Shown here piece by piece: positions 12,100-23,201 of a stretch of DNA of 64,000 nt (position 1 is its first letter; each line of letters opens with the position of its first letter). Where the stretch lies: NCBI GenBank assembly GCA_022496205.1, contig WTXD01000009.1:558001-622000 (forward strand), written 5' to 3'. Source of the DNA: Gloeopeniophorella convolvens (lineage: Eukaryota > Basidiomycota > Agaricomycetes > Russulales). The notes beneath the pieces are model-generated. The model was not told the origin of the DNA. It did not search any database and saw nothing but the letters and a program-made list of their open reading frames with translations. The translations under genes were made by a program, and so were the position numbers.

Positions 12100-15000
12100 T
12101 TACGCATTGGTTTGCTGGAGGCTCGACATGGCATGTGTGGGCTGTTGCTGTTGCTCAATGGTGTCAGAAATGAGGATATTGCTGTTGTTGTTATTGTTGC
12201 TGATGAGATTGGAAGAGAAGCTCGTGTGATTCGTCTGCTCGGGTATCAGTGAGAATTGATTGCTGCTGTTGCCGGTCGAAGAATGTGGTGATGGAGAAAT
12301 GCCAAAAGGTGAAAAGGACGAAGGCGAGGGCAAAGATGCGGTCGATGATGGGCCAATGCTGAATCCGTTAGAACGGGGAAATATGCCTTGGTTGAATGAG
12401 GCGGGGCCAGGCGGCGGGGAAACGAATCGCGGCGGGGGAGGCGAAGCAACGCTGAACCCATAAGAAGAGCCTGAAACGGGTGAGGTGACTCCCGACCCCT
12501 CGCGGCCTGACCGCTGATCTAATTGAAAGGCCTCAGCGGGGAAGTTTGCCCCTGAAGAAGCTAGACCAATCGGGGGCTGCTGGACAGAGCCATTCGCTAC
12601 GTTGATGGGTGTACGAACTCCGAGTGGATTCTTGCTATAGCTGATCCTGATTCCACCGCCCTTGACCAACCCGCCGAGGGTGGAGCCGTACAGCTCATTC
12701 AAGGCCTTGGTAGCATGTGGCACATCCACAAACTGCCAGACGAAACGGTTAGCGCAGATATTGAAAAGGAACTGGAGGAACACCAACCTCAACAAAGCAC
12801 ATAGGGCCGTTGCTCTTCTGTCGGAAGCATAATTTACGGAAGCCAGGCTGGTTGGAAAACAGGTTCCTCAGGCTATCCTCGAGATGATTCGGCCCATAAC
12901 CCGGAGGCGGAGGTGAGCTCGGGAGGTTGCCAACATAGAGCGTATTGATCTGAAGGATAGGTCAGGGAAGCGTCCCACAGTGCGAATAGGGATGCAACAT
13001 ACCGGAGGGTTTTGGTCGACTGCGCCATTCCGTATACTCCTGTCTGAACTGGCACCCGACGCGGGACTCGGCAACTGTGGCGAAGTCGATCCCGTCCCAG
13101 TGGGCGGATTGGTAGGAGCAGTGCTCAAGGCGAGTGACGCCAAAGATCGAGAGACCTCTTCGTCGACGCTCCCCTGAGAACCTGCAGCGCTCGAAGCACT
13201 CGAGATAGGACCGACGGTTTCACCACCTGAGGCCGCTGGGGAATAAGCGCGAGGGCGGGATGGAAGTGATGGATGCACAGGCTGCGCTGAACTCTGTTGC
13301 GAGGGACCAAAAGAACCAACTGCGGGGAACGCGGCCGTCCCGTGGCCGAGAGATGAAGAGTGCAGCGCATGGGAAGGAGGAGATGGAGGCCGCGGAGGTA
13401 AAGTCGAAGACAGAGGCATTGGTATCTTGCCCAATGGATTCTCACGGGTAGTCGCAGCCCATGGTGGCGCGGCTACCGCGCGCGAGGGTAAAGAACCTAT
13501 GCTCTCTCCAGCAGTGGCCGCCAGTAATGAATTACCAGCGGGACGCTGAGAAGATGGGACTGAGTGGAAAGCGTCAAAAGCATAGATGTCACTTGAGCGC
13601 AAGCGCGCACTGCGATCCTTCTCTGCATCCGTCTTCTCTTTCCACTTGCGTTCTTCGTCTTCAACGCGATCACGAGCGCTGCGAATACCAGGGTTGCCAA
13701 ATGCAATGCTAGACTTGCGAGCGACAAGTTCCTCCTCATGGGCGTCCAACCTGCCGTCGCGGCGACCATTCATCCCGGCCGAAAAGCCCATTGCGCCCAA
13801 AGTCCCAAGCTCGCGCTCACGTGCGCTGAGGGCCTCCCCTGAAGAGGAAACGCCCTGTGGAGATGCGAGGGATGTCAACCCATTCATTCCAGGCATGCCC
13901 GCCAAGGCCTCAGGAGGGACTGCCCCGCCACCCGAACCCATGATGGTCGACAATTGTGGAGGCAGAGGACCGATACCACGCTTGGTGTGCAGATTCTTCT
14001 TCGCCATCTCAGCTTTGAGAACTGCACCCTTCTCGATGTCAACACGCCGGCCTTGCAGGGTGTCCCGCGCTTCAAGCGCTTCCGCACGAGTACGGAACTT
14101 AGCGAACCCAATGATTTGCTTGCGTGTCGATATGCCGATGTTGGCAGCACTTGACCCGCCAGGACCATTTGGGACAAGATGCGAGAAGTGCGAGTCATCT
14201 GTAGGTTGCCAAGACGACGTAGTGCCGTCGCGGCCACCGTCGACAACGACGCCTCCTTGATTGATGGTGACAAGGTTGTAGGGATCGTTGGGGCCACCGT
14301 GGGCATATCCTAATGCACCTGGGCGCATAGAACTGTTGGCGGCACCGGAACCAGAACCGTAAGCCGTAAGTTCTTTATTAGGGATCTTGAGAGTGGCGGC
14401 TTCGAAGCCGGAGGAGAATGTGAACATATTCTGGAACTCCCGCTCCTGAAAAGGAAAACAATGAATCAGCCAAATCGGGGTATTAGTTCCCAGGAGCAAA
14501 GGCACTGACCTGCATGTCCTCAGGAAAACCGACGACGAAGATAGTGGATATCTCTTCCTGAGAAGAGGGCTGGGTGGCCCCATTGGTATGATTGGTTTGA
14601 GAGACGGTAGGTGCAGAGACACTCGTTGGCAAATGGGGACCGTACGGCGTCTGGGACTGCATCTGTTGAGCGTGCAAGAACGACCCCTGAGGGGCGGGAT
14701 GAAGGCCATTCAGCTGGGATGATTGAGCCTGTGGAACCTGGGATTGCTGCTGCTGAGCACCTGGACCGGTGAAAAGTCCTCCTTGCTTATGCTGGGTAAA
14801 TGGATCGACGTTGGTGAAGAGACCCTTGTTCTGGCCAACAAGACCAGGCGGCCCTTGCGGCGCCGCCATGAAGTCATAGTTGCTTCGTGGTGGAAAATTG
14901 TGGTCAAACGCGCTAGTGGCGGACCGGTGAGGTGGGGAGGACATGGACTGAGGGGCGCCATACAAGTCTATGGAAAAGTTCTGAGAAAGATTGGAGGTGT

Positions 15001-15397
15001 CGCGGAAGGTGTGAGGGTTAGAGGCCGGGATGGAGGCCTGGCGATTGCGTGTGTTGGAAAAGGCATTGAATTCAGTAGTAGTACGATAAGGACCTGGAGG
15101 CACGTCGTATTTGGAGAGCTTCTGTGGGTCGAAATCCGAAGAGTGAGGTGGGAATTCGGAATGCATATTGTTATACATGGATGGAGGCACGAATGTATCG
15201 AAGTGACTGTGCGGAGAGTCTGGGCGAAGTTGATTGGAGCTCGGTTGATACTGAGGCGAGCCGACAGAGGAAGAAGCGGACAACGAGGAGGCAAAAGATG
15301 GGGCGTTGGGAGCCTCTGAGTCAGAGGAGGAGAGAGGCTCTGCGTCTGCCTGAGCGTCGAGCGAATCTAGGAGGGAGCGATTGATGAAGTCCTCGTC
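12100..15397 (-). CDS. WHI3: WHI3-like RNA-binding protein, two RRMs (5' end incomplete)
   Basis: Exons 15397-14510, 14445-13003, 12949-12788 and 12732-12100 give 1041 residues, but the frame is open upstream to a good acceptor (CTCAG) at 15398. A further 5' exon with the start codon is expected between 15400 and about 15730 and was not identified. The first RRM begins ISTIFVVGFPEDMQEREF and is split by an intron and by a long Gly/Ser/Asn insert before IIGFAKFRTRAEALEA. The second RRM is near the C-terminus (INTLYVGNLPSSPP, MCFVEFVDVPHATKAL). Between them lies a long low-complexity Ser/Pro region. The N-terminus is Gln-rich (QQQQSQ) and the C-terminus has Asn and Gln runs. WHI3 proteins hold G1 cyclin and other mRNAs in cytoplasmic condensates; the role here is inferred from homology. 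Confidence 0.85.
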
Positions 15398-17767
15398 CTG
15401 AGCTCTGTGCGAGGGCTGAGGATGAACGAAGGAAGCGCGAGACGAGACGAGAGAAGCCAGGATGGGCAGATGTGGGGAGTATGTGCGAATGAGGGGTGGC
15501 GGGGGGGTTTATAGCATAAGAAGTGGGAGAGCAAGGAGAGATGGAGAGTGCGAGACCAGCCAAGGGAGAAGGGAGCGCGATCGAGGAGGGAAACAGGCCG
15601 GTCGATGATGGAGCGAAGGAAGCGGGCGTCGGCCGTCCGAGCTCGGCCCACCCACGCTTGCATTCCCCCGTTTGAACTTCCCACGCACGGGCCATTAAAC
15701 AACAAACCTTAACCTTATCCACCACACCCACGTGACCCTTCCCACGCTCGCTCCCGCCGCTGGGGACGCCGCCTTTGTCGTCAGCGAGGGGCCCTGTGCG
15801 ACCCAGAGCACAGCAGGGAGTAGCCCGTCCTGTGCCACCGCACTTTATGCGGTGGTGGCAATCGAGTCTACCCCAGCGTATCGCCCCGAGTCAAGCACTA
15901 GTGAGAGCCCAGCACCGCCAGCCAGCTAGCCAGAGAGCAGACAGAGGCAGACAAAGGGACAGAGGGGGGGAATGGATGAGCGGATGAGCGAGCGAGCGAG
16001 CAAGAAGGATGATGGGAGCAAAATGGACGGACCGCCCGGGTGGCCCAAGATCGTCTCCCCCACGCGACCGATGCCGTTCTTCACTGTGACACCGACCGAG
16101 GGTCTGCGGTTTCCCCCGGCCCGCTCTTCGTCTCCAGTCCACCTCCTTGTTCTCTCTTGACCGCCGTCAGCCCACTCCTATATACTGCACCACCTCCGCT
16201 GGGCGCCCCGGCACCCCGCTTGGCCGTAACAGTGCTCTTCCATGTAGGCGTTCCAAACCGGCCACTCTCCGTAGACGCCCTGACAAGGCCAAAGACAACG
16301 CTGGTGGCAGCTCGTTATCCCGACAGGTCCGGATCCCATCGTGATAACGGCCCTCGAACGTGCCCTCAGTCAGCGACCGCGAGGCTCCGCGAGACCGGCT
16401 ATAAATTCTAACCTCCTTCATATTTATCTTCCGGTCCTTCGGCTCTCCATCGGCCTCCCCGGTGCGCGGCCGAATCTCGCGCATTCTTTGCTGTCAGTTC
16501 TTCAACTCGTTTCGCCCACGTTGTCCTTGGGGGGCGCAGTCACTTTGCGCAAACGGGTTAAATTGAGTGCCCTGCTGTGACCGGCACCGCCCTGGGCTAC
16601 GATGCATCTCAGCACCTACAAAGTCGCCCATAGCCCGGACGAAGACCTGCGGAGCCACCGACCATCTCGTCATAGGACGAGGCAGCAGGGCCGCCCTGTA
16701 CTTATCCTTACGCTCGCACCTCACTCCACGAGAACACCTATTTGCTGAACCCCCGTCCGTGCTATTTTATGCAAATCTTCTCGCTTTGACGCCAGGCCTC
16801 CTTTCGCCAACGCTCGAAGTGCGTTGGACATTGAGAAGACGTTTCGTGAACCTTACATCTAGCCCTCATGAGAGGGCCCTGTTGAGTATATGAGAGTTTA
16901 ACGGCCGCCGATGTGTCTCTACTGTGTCTCACCACATCACTACACCAGTCCGCCGCCATTCTTGATGATATGCATGCTTTGTGGGGACCAAACTGGTTCC
17001 ACATAGAGCGCCCCTCCTTTGTAGAATATCAAGCTGTCAGTTATCGTCAAAGGCGAAATCACACAATAATCTTTCGTTGTGCAGCATCTTGTCTGTGGTC
17101 GCCACGAGAGAACAAGTGTCACCAACTTGGGGCACATTCTGTGTCCGCACGACTCGTGGCATGACATGCCCCTTTTGTACTCCGCCAAATCAATGATAGG
17201 TGCGTTGAATTTCTTGACCACTTTCTGTGCGCTCATGTGCTCAGTGGCGTGCTTGTATCTTCGATTGCATCAGAATCTCATACGGGCCTAGTGCTTCAGC
17301 ATCGAAGCCGCTCTAGCGGCTGCCACCATGCTTAGGCTTGCCGCTTCGGTTCCATTTATGGGCTCTCCTATTCTATCAGCACAGGACAAGTCTCCAGTTC
17401 TAACCTTAGGGAGGCCATCGGCTGCGGCTACCGAGGCGAAAGCTGCCGCTTAGAACTTGGTTGGCACTTTTTCACTCTCCAAATGCGAGGCGTTCCGACG
17501 ATCGCATCTGCCGTGAAAGCATCACTGAATGCAGGTCATGGATGGGCGGCCTGGTGAGCCGACTGTGTTACCCAGTTGGTCTGTACAAATCGAGTGTATT
17601 GGCAAGAAACAACCAATGCCTAGATATATTAAATCATGATAGCCTGGATTACACGGATATCGTATCGTGACATAGCCATGAAAGTGGTGCCGCGGCGCAC
17701 TGCGCTACCCGTGTACAGACCGAGAAGCATTAGACGCTAGCGGTACCAGAGACGCAGATCCGACATT
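15398..17767. other. 2.4 kb intergenic region
   Basis: Lies between the 5' end of the WHI3-like gene and the 3' end of VTC1. It must hold the missing WHI3 first exon and promoter (15400 to about 15730). A minus-strand frame with ATG at 17236 ending at 16940 (MSAQKVVKKFNAPIIDLAEY) is the only further candidate, and I do not recognise it. Otherwise nothing is supported. Confidence 0.4.
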
Positions 17768-18353
17768 TTAATTTCCGTCCGTGAACCGCAATACGAAGTT
17801 GACAATGACGGAAACTGCACGTGAGTTAGAACGGCGCCCTCTGAAGACAGTCAGCAGATGCGAACCTAGAAGTGCGGCGCACAGTATTGTCTACAAAGAT
17901 CATGTTTAGAGAACGCATGACTTGCACAGTGGAAGCGCGAGGCACTCACGGGACCAAGGCGATCATCATAGGGCCCCCTGCCACCTTTGCGAATGGAATT
18001 CGCACGCCAGTGATATGTGTAGAGAGCGTAGCCCATGATTCCAACGGCTGGTTTTGCGATTGAGCAAGCCCTCTGCCAAAGGACAGCGTGTACTCACCGA
18101 CGAGAGAGAACATTGCTGCGCTGATCTTGCCCACCTGTTTGCTTCACATTACGACCCAAAGCACTTAATTCTGACATGCACATGCCTTATCGCCAAAGTT
18201 GAGCAGACCCACAGCGAGACCGCCAAGAATGACAGTGAAGTGGAGCCATGACAAGAACGTGCGTTCGTTTGCGAAGGATACCTTGGGCTCTACACGGACA
18301 GGGAGAGCGATGCGCTTGTTCGCCGTACGCTGGAGGAGCGGTTGGGTGGACAT
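17768..18353 (-). CDS. VTC1: Vacuolar transporter chaperone subunit 1 (DUF202)
   Basis: Five exons: 18353-18186, 18134-18098, 18047-17950, 17890-17866 and 17814-17768; 124 residues, close to the 129 of yeast Vtc1. The DUF202 signature is complete: [40 protein letters not shown] (first membrane span), [20 protein letters not shown] (second) and [19 protein letters not shown] (third), with the short TYHWRANSI loop and PYDDRLGP. It forms the membrane part of the VTC complex, which makes polyphosphate and moves it into the vacuole. Intron 1 (18185-18135) has a GC donor; the only nearby GT would shift the frame. The gene is divergent from THOC7, with 279 bp between start codons. Confidence 0.93.
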
Positions 18354-18632
18354 GGGTGCTGGGCTGAAGGGGAGGTGTGGCGCAAGAAGAGAAGGGCGTA
18401 TGCGATATTTATTTCTCGGAAAGGCGAAAAGCGACGGAGCTCGGAGGGCTCGGCGCGAACGTGCGACCCCGGTTCCCAGAGTCATGTGACCAAAGGAACG
18501 TTGATGTCCACCACCTGCCATAACAGGCAATCGGCAAACGGAGCGCATGCGAGCACAAGTGACAGGGACAGGGTTCCGCTTTGTACTCTCAACCGACGCA
18601 CACCCCCTGCAGTCGTCCGCAGAGACGCTCAC

Positions 18633-19869
18633 ATGGTCTCGAAGATAATGCCTCTCCCAGCAGATGAGGAAGGTGCGCCTACGCGCTGCGGACTCGTTTG
18701 CACACCCTCACGAGTTGTTCTTCAATGTCTTAGATGCTATTATCCACTCTCGCATCACGAACGACGAGCGCGCCTTGCGTCGTGTTATCAAAAAGTTCAG
18801 CACCTACACTGCTACAACTTCTTCCCAGGCAGATGCGTCTGGCTCCGAATCCACAAACACATCAGCAGATGATGCGCGAGAAGCGTTCCTACTGGAGCTT
18901 TCCTCGTTCAGCCTCCAGCTGAAGAAGGCTGTCATGGTGTGTGAGGCGGAGGCGCGCCAAGTGGAAGAGTATTATCGGGAAAAACAGCGTATAGGTTTGT
19001 CTCCTACATGCCTTTCTTTGAGTTCGTTGATTTCATGCTGTGCCACAGAGGACGAACATGGCTCGCTCAAAGGACAGATCGAACAGCTGAAGACCTCACT
19101 GGAACATGCCCAAGTAGAGCGACGGAGAAAGATTGAATACGACACCTTCGCCGAGAAAATTAGCACCCTTCCTACCCGCACCGAGCTAGAAATGTGAATA
19201 CCATACACTCTGCGTGCTTTGATTACCGTTTAATCAGTGCACAGATCTATACAATCCCTCGAGAATGATATGGCTGCAATCCGAGCGGACCAAGAAGCTC
19301 AAGGCCGCCATTTACAGCTCCAGAAATCTTCTCTGAAGTCCATCATCAATAATATTGGGACCCTGCGACTCATGACCAAAGATGCCGATATGGAGCCATC
19401 ACGTTCTAGTACACCAGATGCCGACGCGGCAGCGAGCGACGCTGCAGCACCCTCAGCCTCGCCCATCGTTATAGTCGTGGACGAGGTAGAGAAGGAGGAG
19501 GGCGAGGAAGCGGAGGAAGGCGAAGCGGAGGAAGGCGAAGATCGTCGCGTAGACGTTCAATCCTCGGATGACGTCCCACTCTCTGCAACCCTCAACCCGA
19601 AGGCGCATAGCTTCGTTCCATCTCGAAACTCTGCACCGGTCGTCCTAACAGCCCGGACTACTCACCCCACTTTCAACTCGTCTGGCTCTGCCCCACCCTC
19701 CACTACGCCTCATTACCCCCAATCGAAGCCAGATGATGACATTGAGATGGGCGAATTGGCAGAGGAACCCGAGCCCCAACGAACGAGGAGGAAAGCGCGC
19801 CGGGAGGACCTTGAAGAAGGTGAGGCCAGCGACGAGAGTAGCGAACTCTCCGACCCTCCAGACGACTAG
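18633..19869 (+). CDS. THOC7: THO complex subunit 7 (TREX)
   Basis: Four exons: 18633-18672, 18734-18994, 19049-19193 and 19245-19869; 356 residues. The conserved part (about residues 1-210) has [20 protein letters not shown] at the N-terminus, then two coiled-coil stretches ([40 protein letters not shown]) ending in [15 protein letters not shown], as in Thoc7/Mft1 proteins. The family couples transcription to mRNA export in the nucleus. The product is longer than human THOC7 (204 residues) because of an acidic tail with EEGE units and an Arg/Lys-rich stretch. The start at 18633 uses a 40-nt first exon; a second ATG at 18648 is in the same frame. The stop lies 43 bp from the tRNase Z stop on the other strand. 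Confidence 0.87.
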
Positions 19870-19912
19870 GGCCGTCTACAATATTTCGTCTGTCGTTATT
19901 AATTTACTTTGT

Positions 19913-21173
19913 TTATTGATCGCTATGTTGCACGTCAAATGACATGAAGTCTCTTGCGCAAGTGACGGGACCGTCAAAGTGTGATCGCGTCAGCGCTTGA
20001 ATCGCCTCCATGATGACCTTCGCCGCCGGCCGCTGATCTCCGTGCTGTGTGTCTGAGTCATATTCTGCTGCATACCTTGAGGAGAAATGGTTGAGCACAA
20101 GTTTGCGGGCCCCGATGCGTGTTGCAAACTGCCCCGCGAGCTGAGGTGTCGAATGTCCGCGTAGCCTCGAACGTTCCTCTACGACGCTGTAAGAATCGCT
20201 GGCTTTGGTCTCTGGATCGATGCCTGGGAGATGGGCGTTCGTGGCTTCATGGACCAAGATGTCTGCGTGCATCGCGAGCTCCGTAATGGGGCTTGGGTCG
20301 TAAGTATCTCCCAGAATTACTATTTTCCTCCCTGGTCGCTTCGGAGGGCCGTGAAGTAGCGTCCCGTCCGGAAGCTCGAGACTCCCGCCCTGCTGCAGCT
20401 GGCGCATTGCGGATATGTGTATGCCGGCGCGTTTCAGGTGCGGCACGTACTGCTTGGGATCGATCTTCCCTGGCACAGGGGCTTCCGTGACTACGTAGCC
20501 AACGCAAGGCACGGAGTGCAAGATCGGTGCGGCGGAGACGGAAAACGATGCGTCTTTATATATCTCTGGCCAGGTGCCATTAATCTGTTCGATGTCACGC
20601 CCAGGCAGCTCAGCAGGGTGACGGGGTAGCGAGGAGAGTGGGTCGGGGGGATCGTTGGGGAAACGCAATTCGTGCACAACGTAAGATCCCCCCAGGAAGG
20701 TGTGCGTGTAAGATAGTCCAGTGCGCACATATCCTCGGGTGCCTGATGGTCCATAAATTTCAAAAGGCTATAGGCGATCTTAGGGACGCATCAAGTTGTC
20801 AGTATCGTGAGCACTCACCTCATCACCTGGGACGTTTGCAGCCCGCGGATCCGAGGTCTCATCGACCATCCCCCCTGCGCCATTGAGGCGGCTAGCAAGT
20901 AATGGGAGAAGTCCAAATATATGATCTCCTGAATGATAGGTCGTACCCATGTCGGCCGCTGAGATTGGGGGACATACCATGTGTGTGCGTTATGAAAACC
21001 TTGGAGATCTTTCCCATTTTAACCATACTCTCCTGTATCTGATGCTGTGTGGCTTCCCCGCAATCAAACAGCCAGACGTCTCCATTCAGGCGGAGAGCGA
21101 GCGACGAGTGGTTCCGTGTGCGAGATGGCTGAGCGGAAGCCGTGCCCAGAAAAGTGATGTTAATGTTGGACAT
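19913..21173 (-). CDS. Ribonuclease Z (tRNase Z, short form)
   Basis: Three exons: 21173-20978, 20928-20819 and 20767-19913; 386 residues, typical of the short form. It is a metallo-beta-lactamase fold enzyme that removes tRNA 3' trailers. Motifs in order: ITFLGTASAQPSRTRNHSS, LFDCGEATQHQIQ, the zinc-binding ITHTHGDH completed at the first splice junction, IFGLLPLL, then FEIYGPSGTRGYVRTGL, VILGDTYDPSP, VHEATNAH, GHSTPQLAGQFA and KLVLNHFSSRY. The start ATG at 21173 lies just before the first beta strand, and no clear mitochondrial leader is seen. Introns are 49 and 51 nt. It is divergent from the RING gene and convergent with THOC7. Confidence 0.93.
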
Positions 21174-21565
21174 GTGTGAGGGAGGCCGCAGCAAGTCCGC
21201 TGACGGTGGCGGAGTGATAGTCGGGTTGGCGAAGTGACTCCGCCAACGGCACAGAGAAACCGAAATGGGTAATGGTAAGCGACCACTCGTCGAGGTTCTC
21301 AAGCTTGGCCCCTTGAAGAGCACAGGGCACCGCTTGAGAAGCATACCAGTAGTACGATGTCTGGCGCCGTGGCAAGTCACTACCGGCAACTGTGACACGG
21401 TTTGGCCCGCGCAGGCCTTGGTTACATTATTAAATAGTTGCATCATCATTGCCTCAATTTGATACGACATACTAGGCACGGCTACGAGAAGTTGTACAAA
21501 TATCAGTAAGCACAGAGCGAATTTCGACTTGTTCTTCCACTCGCATTCGGACAGGAGTGTTTGTG
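21174..21565. promoter_or_regulatory. Bidirectional promoter region, tRNase Z / RING gene
   Basis: 392 bp between divergent start codons. No further gene is supported in it, and no specific element was recognised. Confidence 0.4.
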
Positions 21566-22972
21566 ATGCCAACCACCCGCAGGGCGAGCAAAGCCAAAGC
21601 ATCTACCTCTAAAGTAGATGCAGATTCCGAATCGAGCGGGCCTGATCAAAGGCAACATATTTCCAACGACGGTAGCAAGACACATCACACTGTACAGGCA
21701 CGTGGCGGGAACCTGGTCGGTTCACTGACCCCAGCAGAGCTGACGGGACGTTTCTAGGACCATCTTTCCGCACTACAGCATGGGATCCAGGGCCTCATAA
21801 AGGAGCAGGGCGACCTTCTCCATAAGAACCGGAAGCTACAGGACGAACTGGATCTCCTACACAATGAGGCGGGGGTGCAGGTCCAACCAAAGTCCGCGAA
21901 GTCGCAAGGAAAGAGTAATTCGCTTCTGAACATGAAAATAAAAGAGTTGGAGCTAGAAGTACGTCGGTTAAAGAAGGTTTGTGCGCCATGTTCACAACAG
22001 GGGCGATACCCTATTAAACCATGTATCATCATCAACTAGGCTCATGATTCGGATCGTAAGAAGATACGAAAAGTTGGTGTTCTGGGCGTGGTCTTGCTAT
22101 CGCTCATACACCCACCACTCCGTAGTTACGTCTAAGAGAAGCGCGCAAAGACGCGGAGGAACTGCATGACGAGCTCCTACACGGCGTACCTGACATCGCG
22201 CATGTAATGAAGAAGGCAAGCACACAGGCTCCCAGGGACCCTTCGTCTCCTGATACGACCCAGCTTCTGCGAAGGTTTTATGCAGCGGTGTCGGGCCCTT
22301 CCCTGGGAGACAAGGAGGAATGTGCGGTGTGCATGGATGAGATGGAGTTAAGCAAGTGTTCAAGGTAGATAATCATTCACTTCTCCCGCCTACAGGTCCG
22401 GTGACCTGACCCTCCTTGAGTTTGCCATGTCAGCATATTTTCTGCCACAACTGCCTCTCCAAAATCAGCGAAGGTAGCGAAGATATTACTTGTCCGCAGT
22501 GTAGGGAGCACAGCAATACCGACAGCCCTGAGCCTGTTGAATTCACAGCAACAGAACAATGGGATCGCCTGCTGGAAATAGCTGGCGAGTTTGCGCAAAT
22601 GGAAGGACGACTAGGGCCGGACACGACCGAAGAGGAGGAGGAGGAGGAGGAGGAAACCCTACGGGATAATTTCATTGACGATGACGACGACAGCGAAGAG
22701 GAGAGCGACGGAAGCGGCCCTCGTGCTAAGAACAGGTGCATGAACTTGATAGCAGCGATACACGCTCGATTTCTGACCGCCTGACGCGGAACAGGCAACC
22801 AGGAGAACTCGAAACGATTCCCGAACCACCAGAAACGCAGTCGGGAGAGGAGGGGGACGTCGACGCAGAACACATGCCGTATTCGCAAACCGGGCTTTCG
22901 GAAAAGAGGCGGAGGATGGAAGAGTTGGCTACTCAGAGGGAGAGAAAGAGGTTGCGTCGTGCAACAGGATGA
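21566..22972 (+). CDS. RING-finger protein with coiled coil, probable E3 ubiquitin ligase
   Basis: Six exons: 21566-21691, 21758-21976, 22040-22055, 22139-22364, 22421-22735 and 22795-22972; 359 residues. The N-terminus is Ser/Lys-rich, followed by a heptad-like coiled coil (DHLSALQHGIQGLIKEQGDL, KIKELELEVRRLKK). A C3HC4 RING then spans the fourth intron: CAVCMDEMELSKC, SSLPCQHIFCHNCL, and ITCPQC. The C-terminal third is acidic (eight consecutive Glu) and ends with a basic stretch (RERKRLRRATG). RINGs of this type recruit an E2, so ligase activity is inferred; the substrate is unknown. Exon 3 is 16 nt and its downstream acceptor (TAAGAG) is the least certain join. Confidence 0.75.
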
Positions 22973-23201
22973 TCGGGATGAAGCAAAGCAAAACTTTTGC
23001 TCTTGAGCTTGAAGGTCACCCGAATAGCACGAGACACGATCACGTGATGTAATGTAGCAACGCGTTGTGGAAACAGACGTCAACAACTTTGCTTCCGGTT
23101 TGACTCCGACTGTCCGCCCCCGCTTTGCTCGCTCTACTTTGCTTGTTCTTTGCCAGGCTGGTCAACTAATCTTGCTTTCTCATTCGCTCTGATTTGCGTC
23201 C

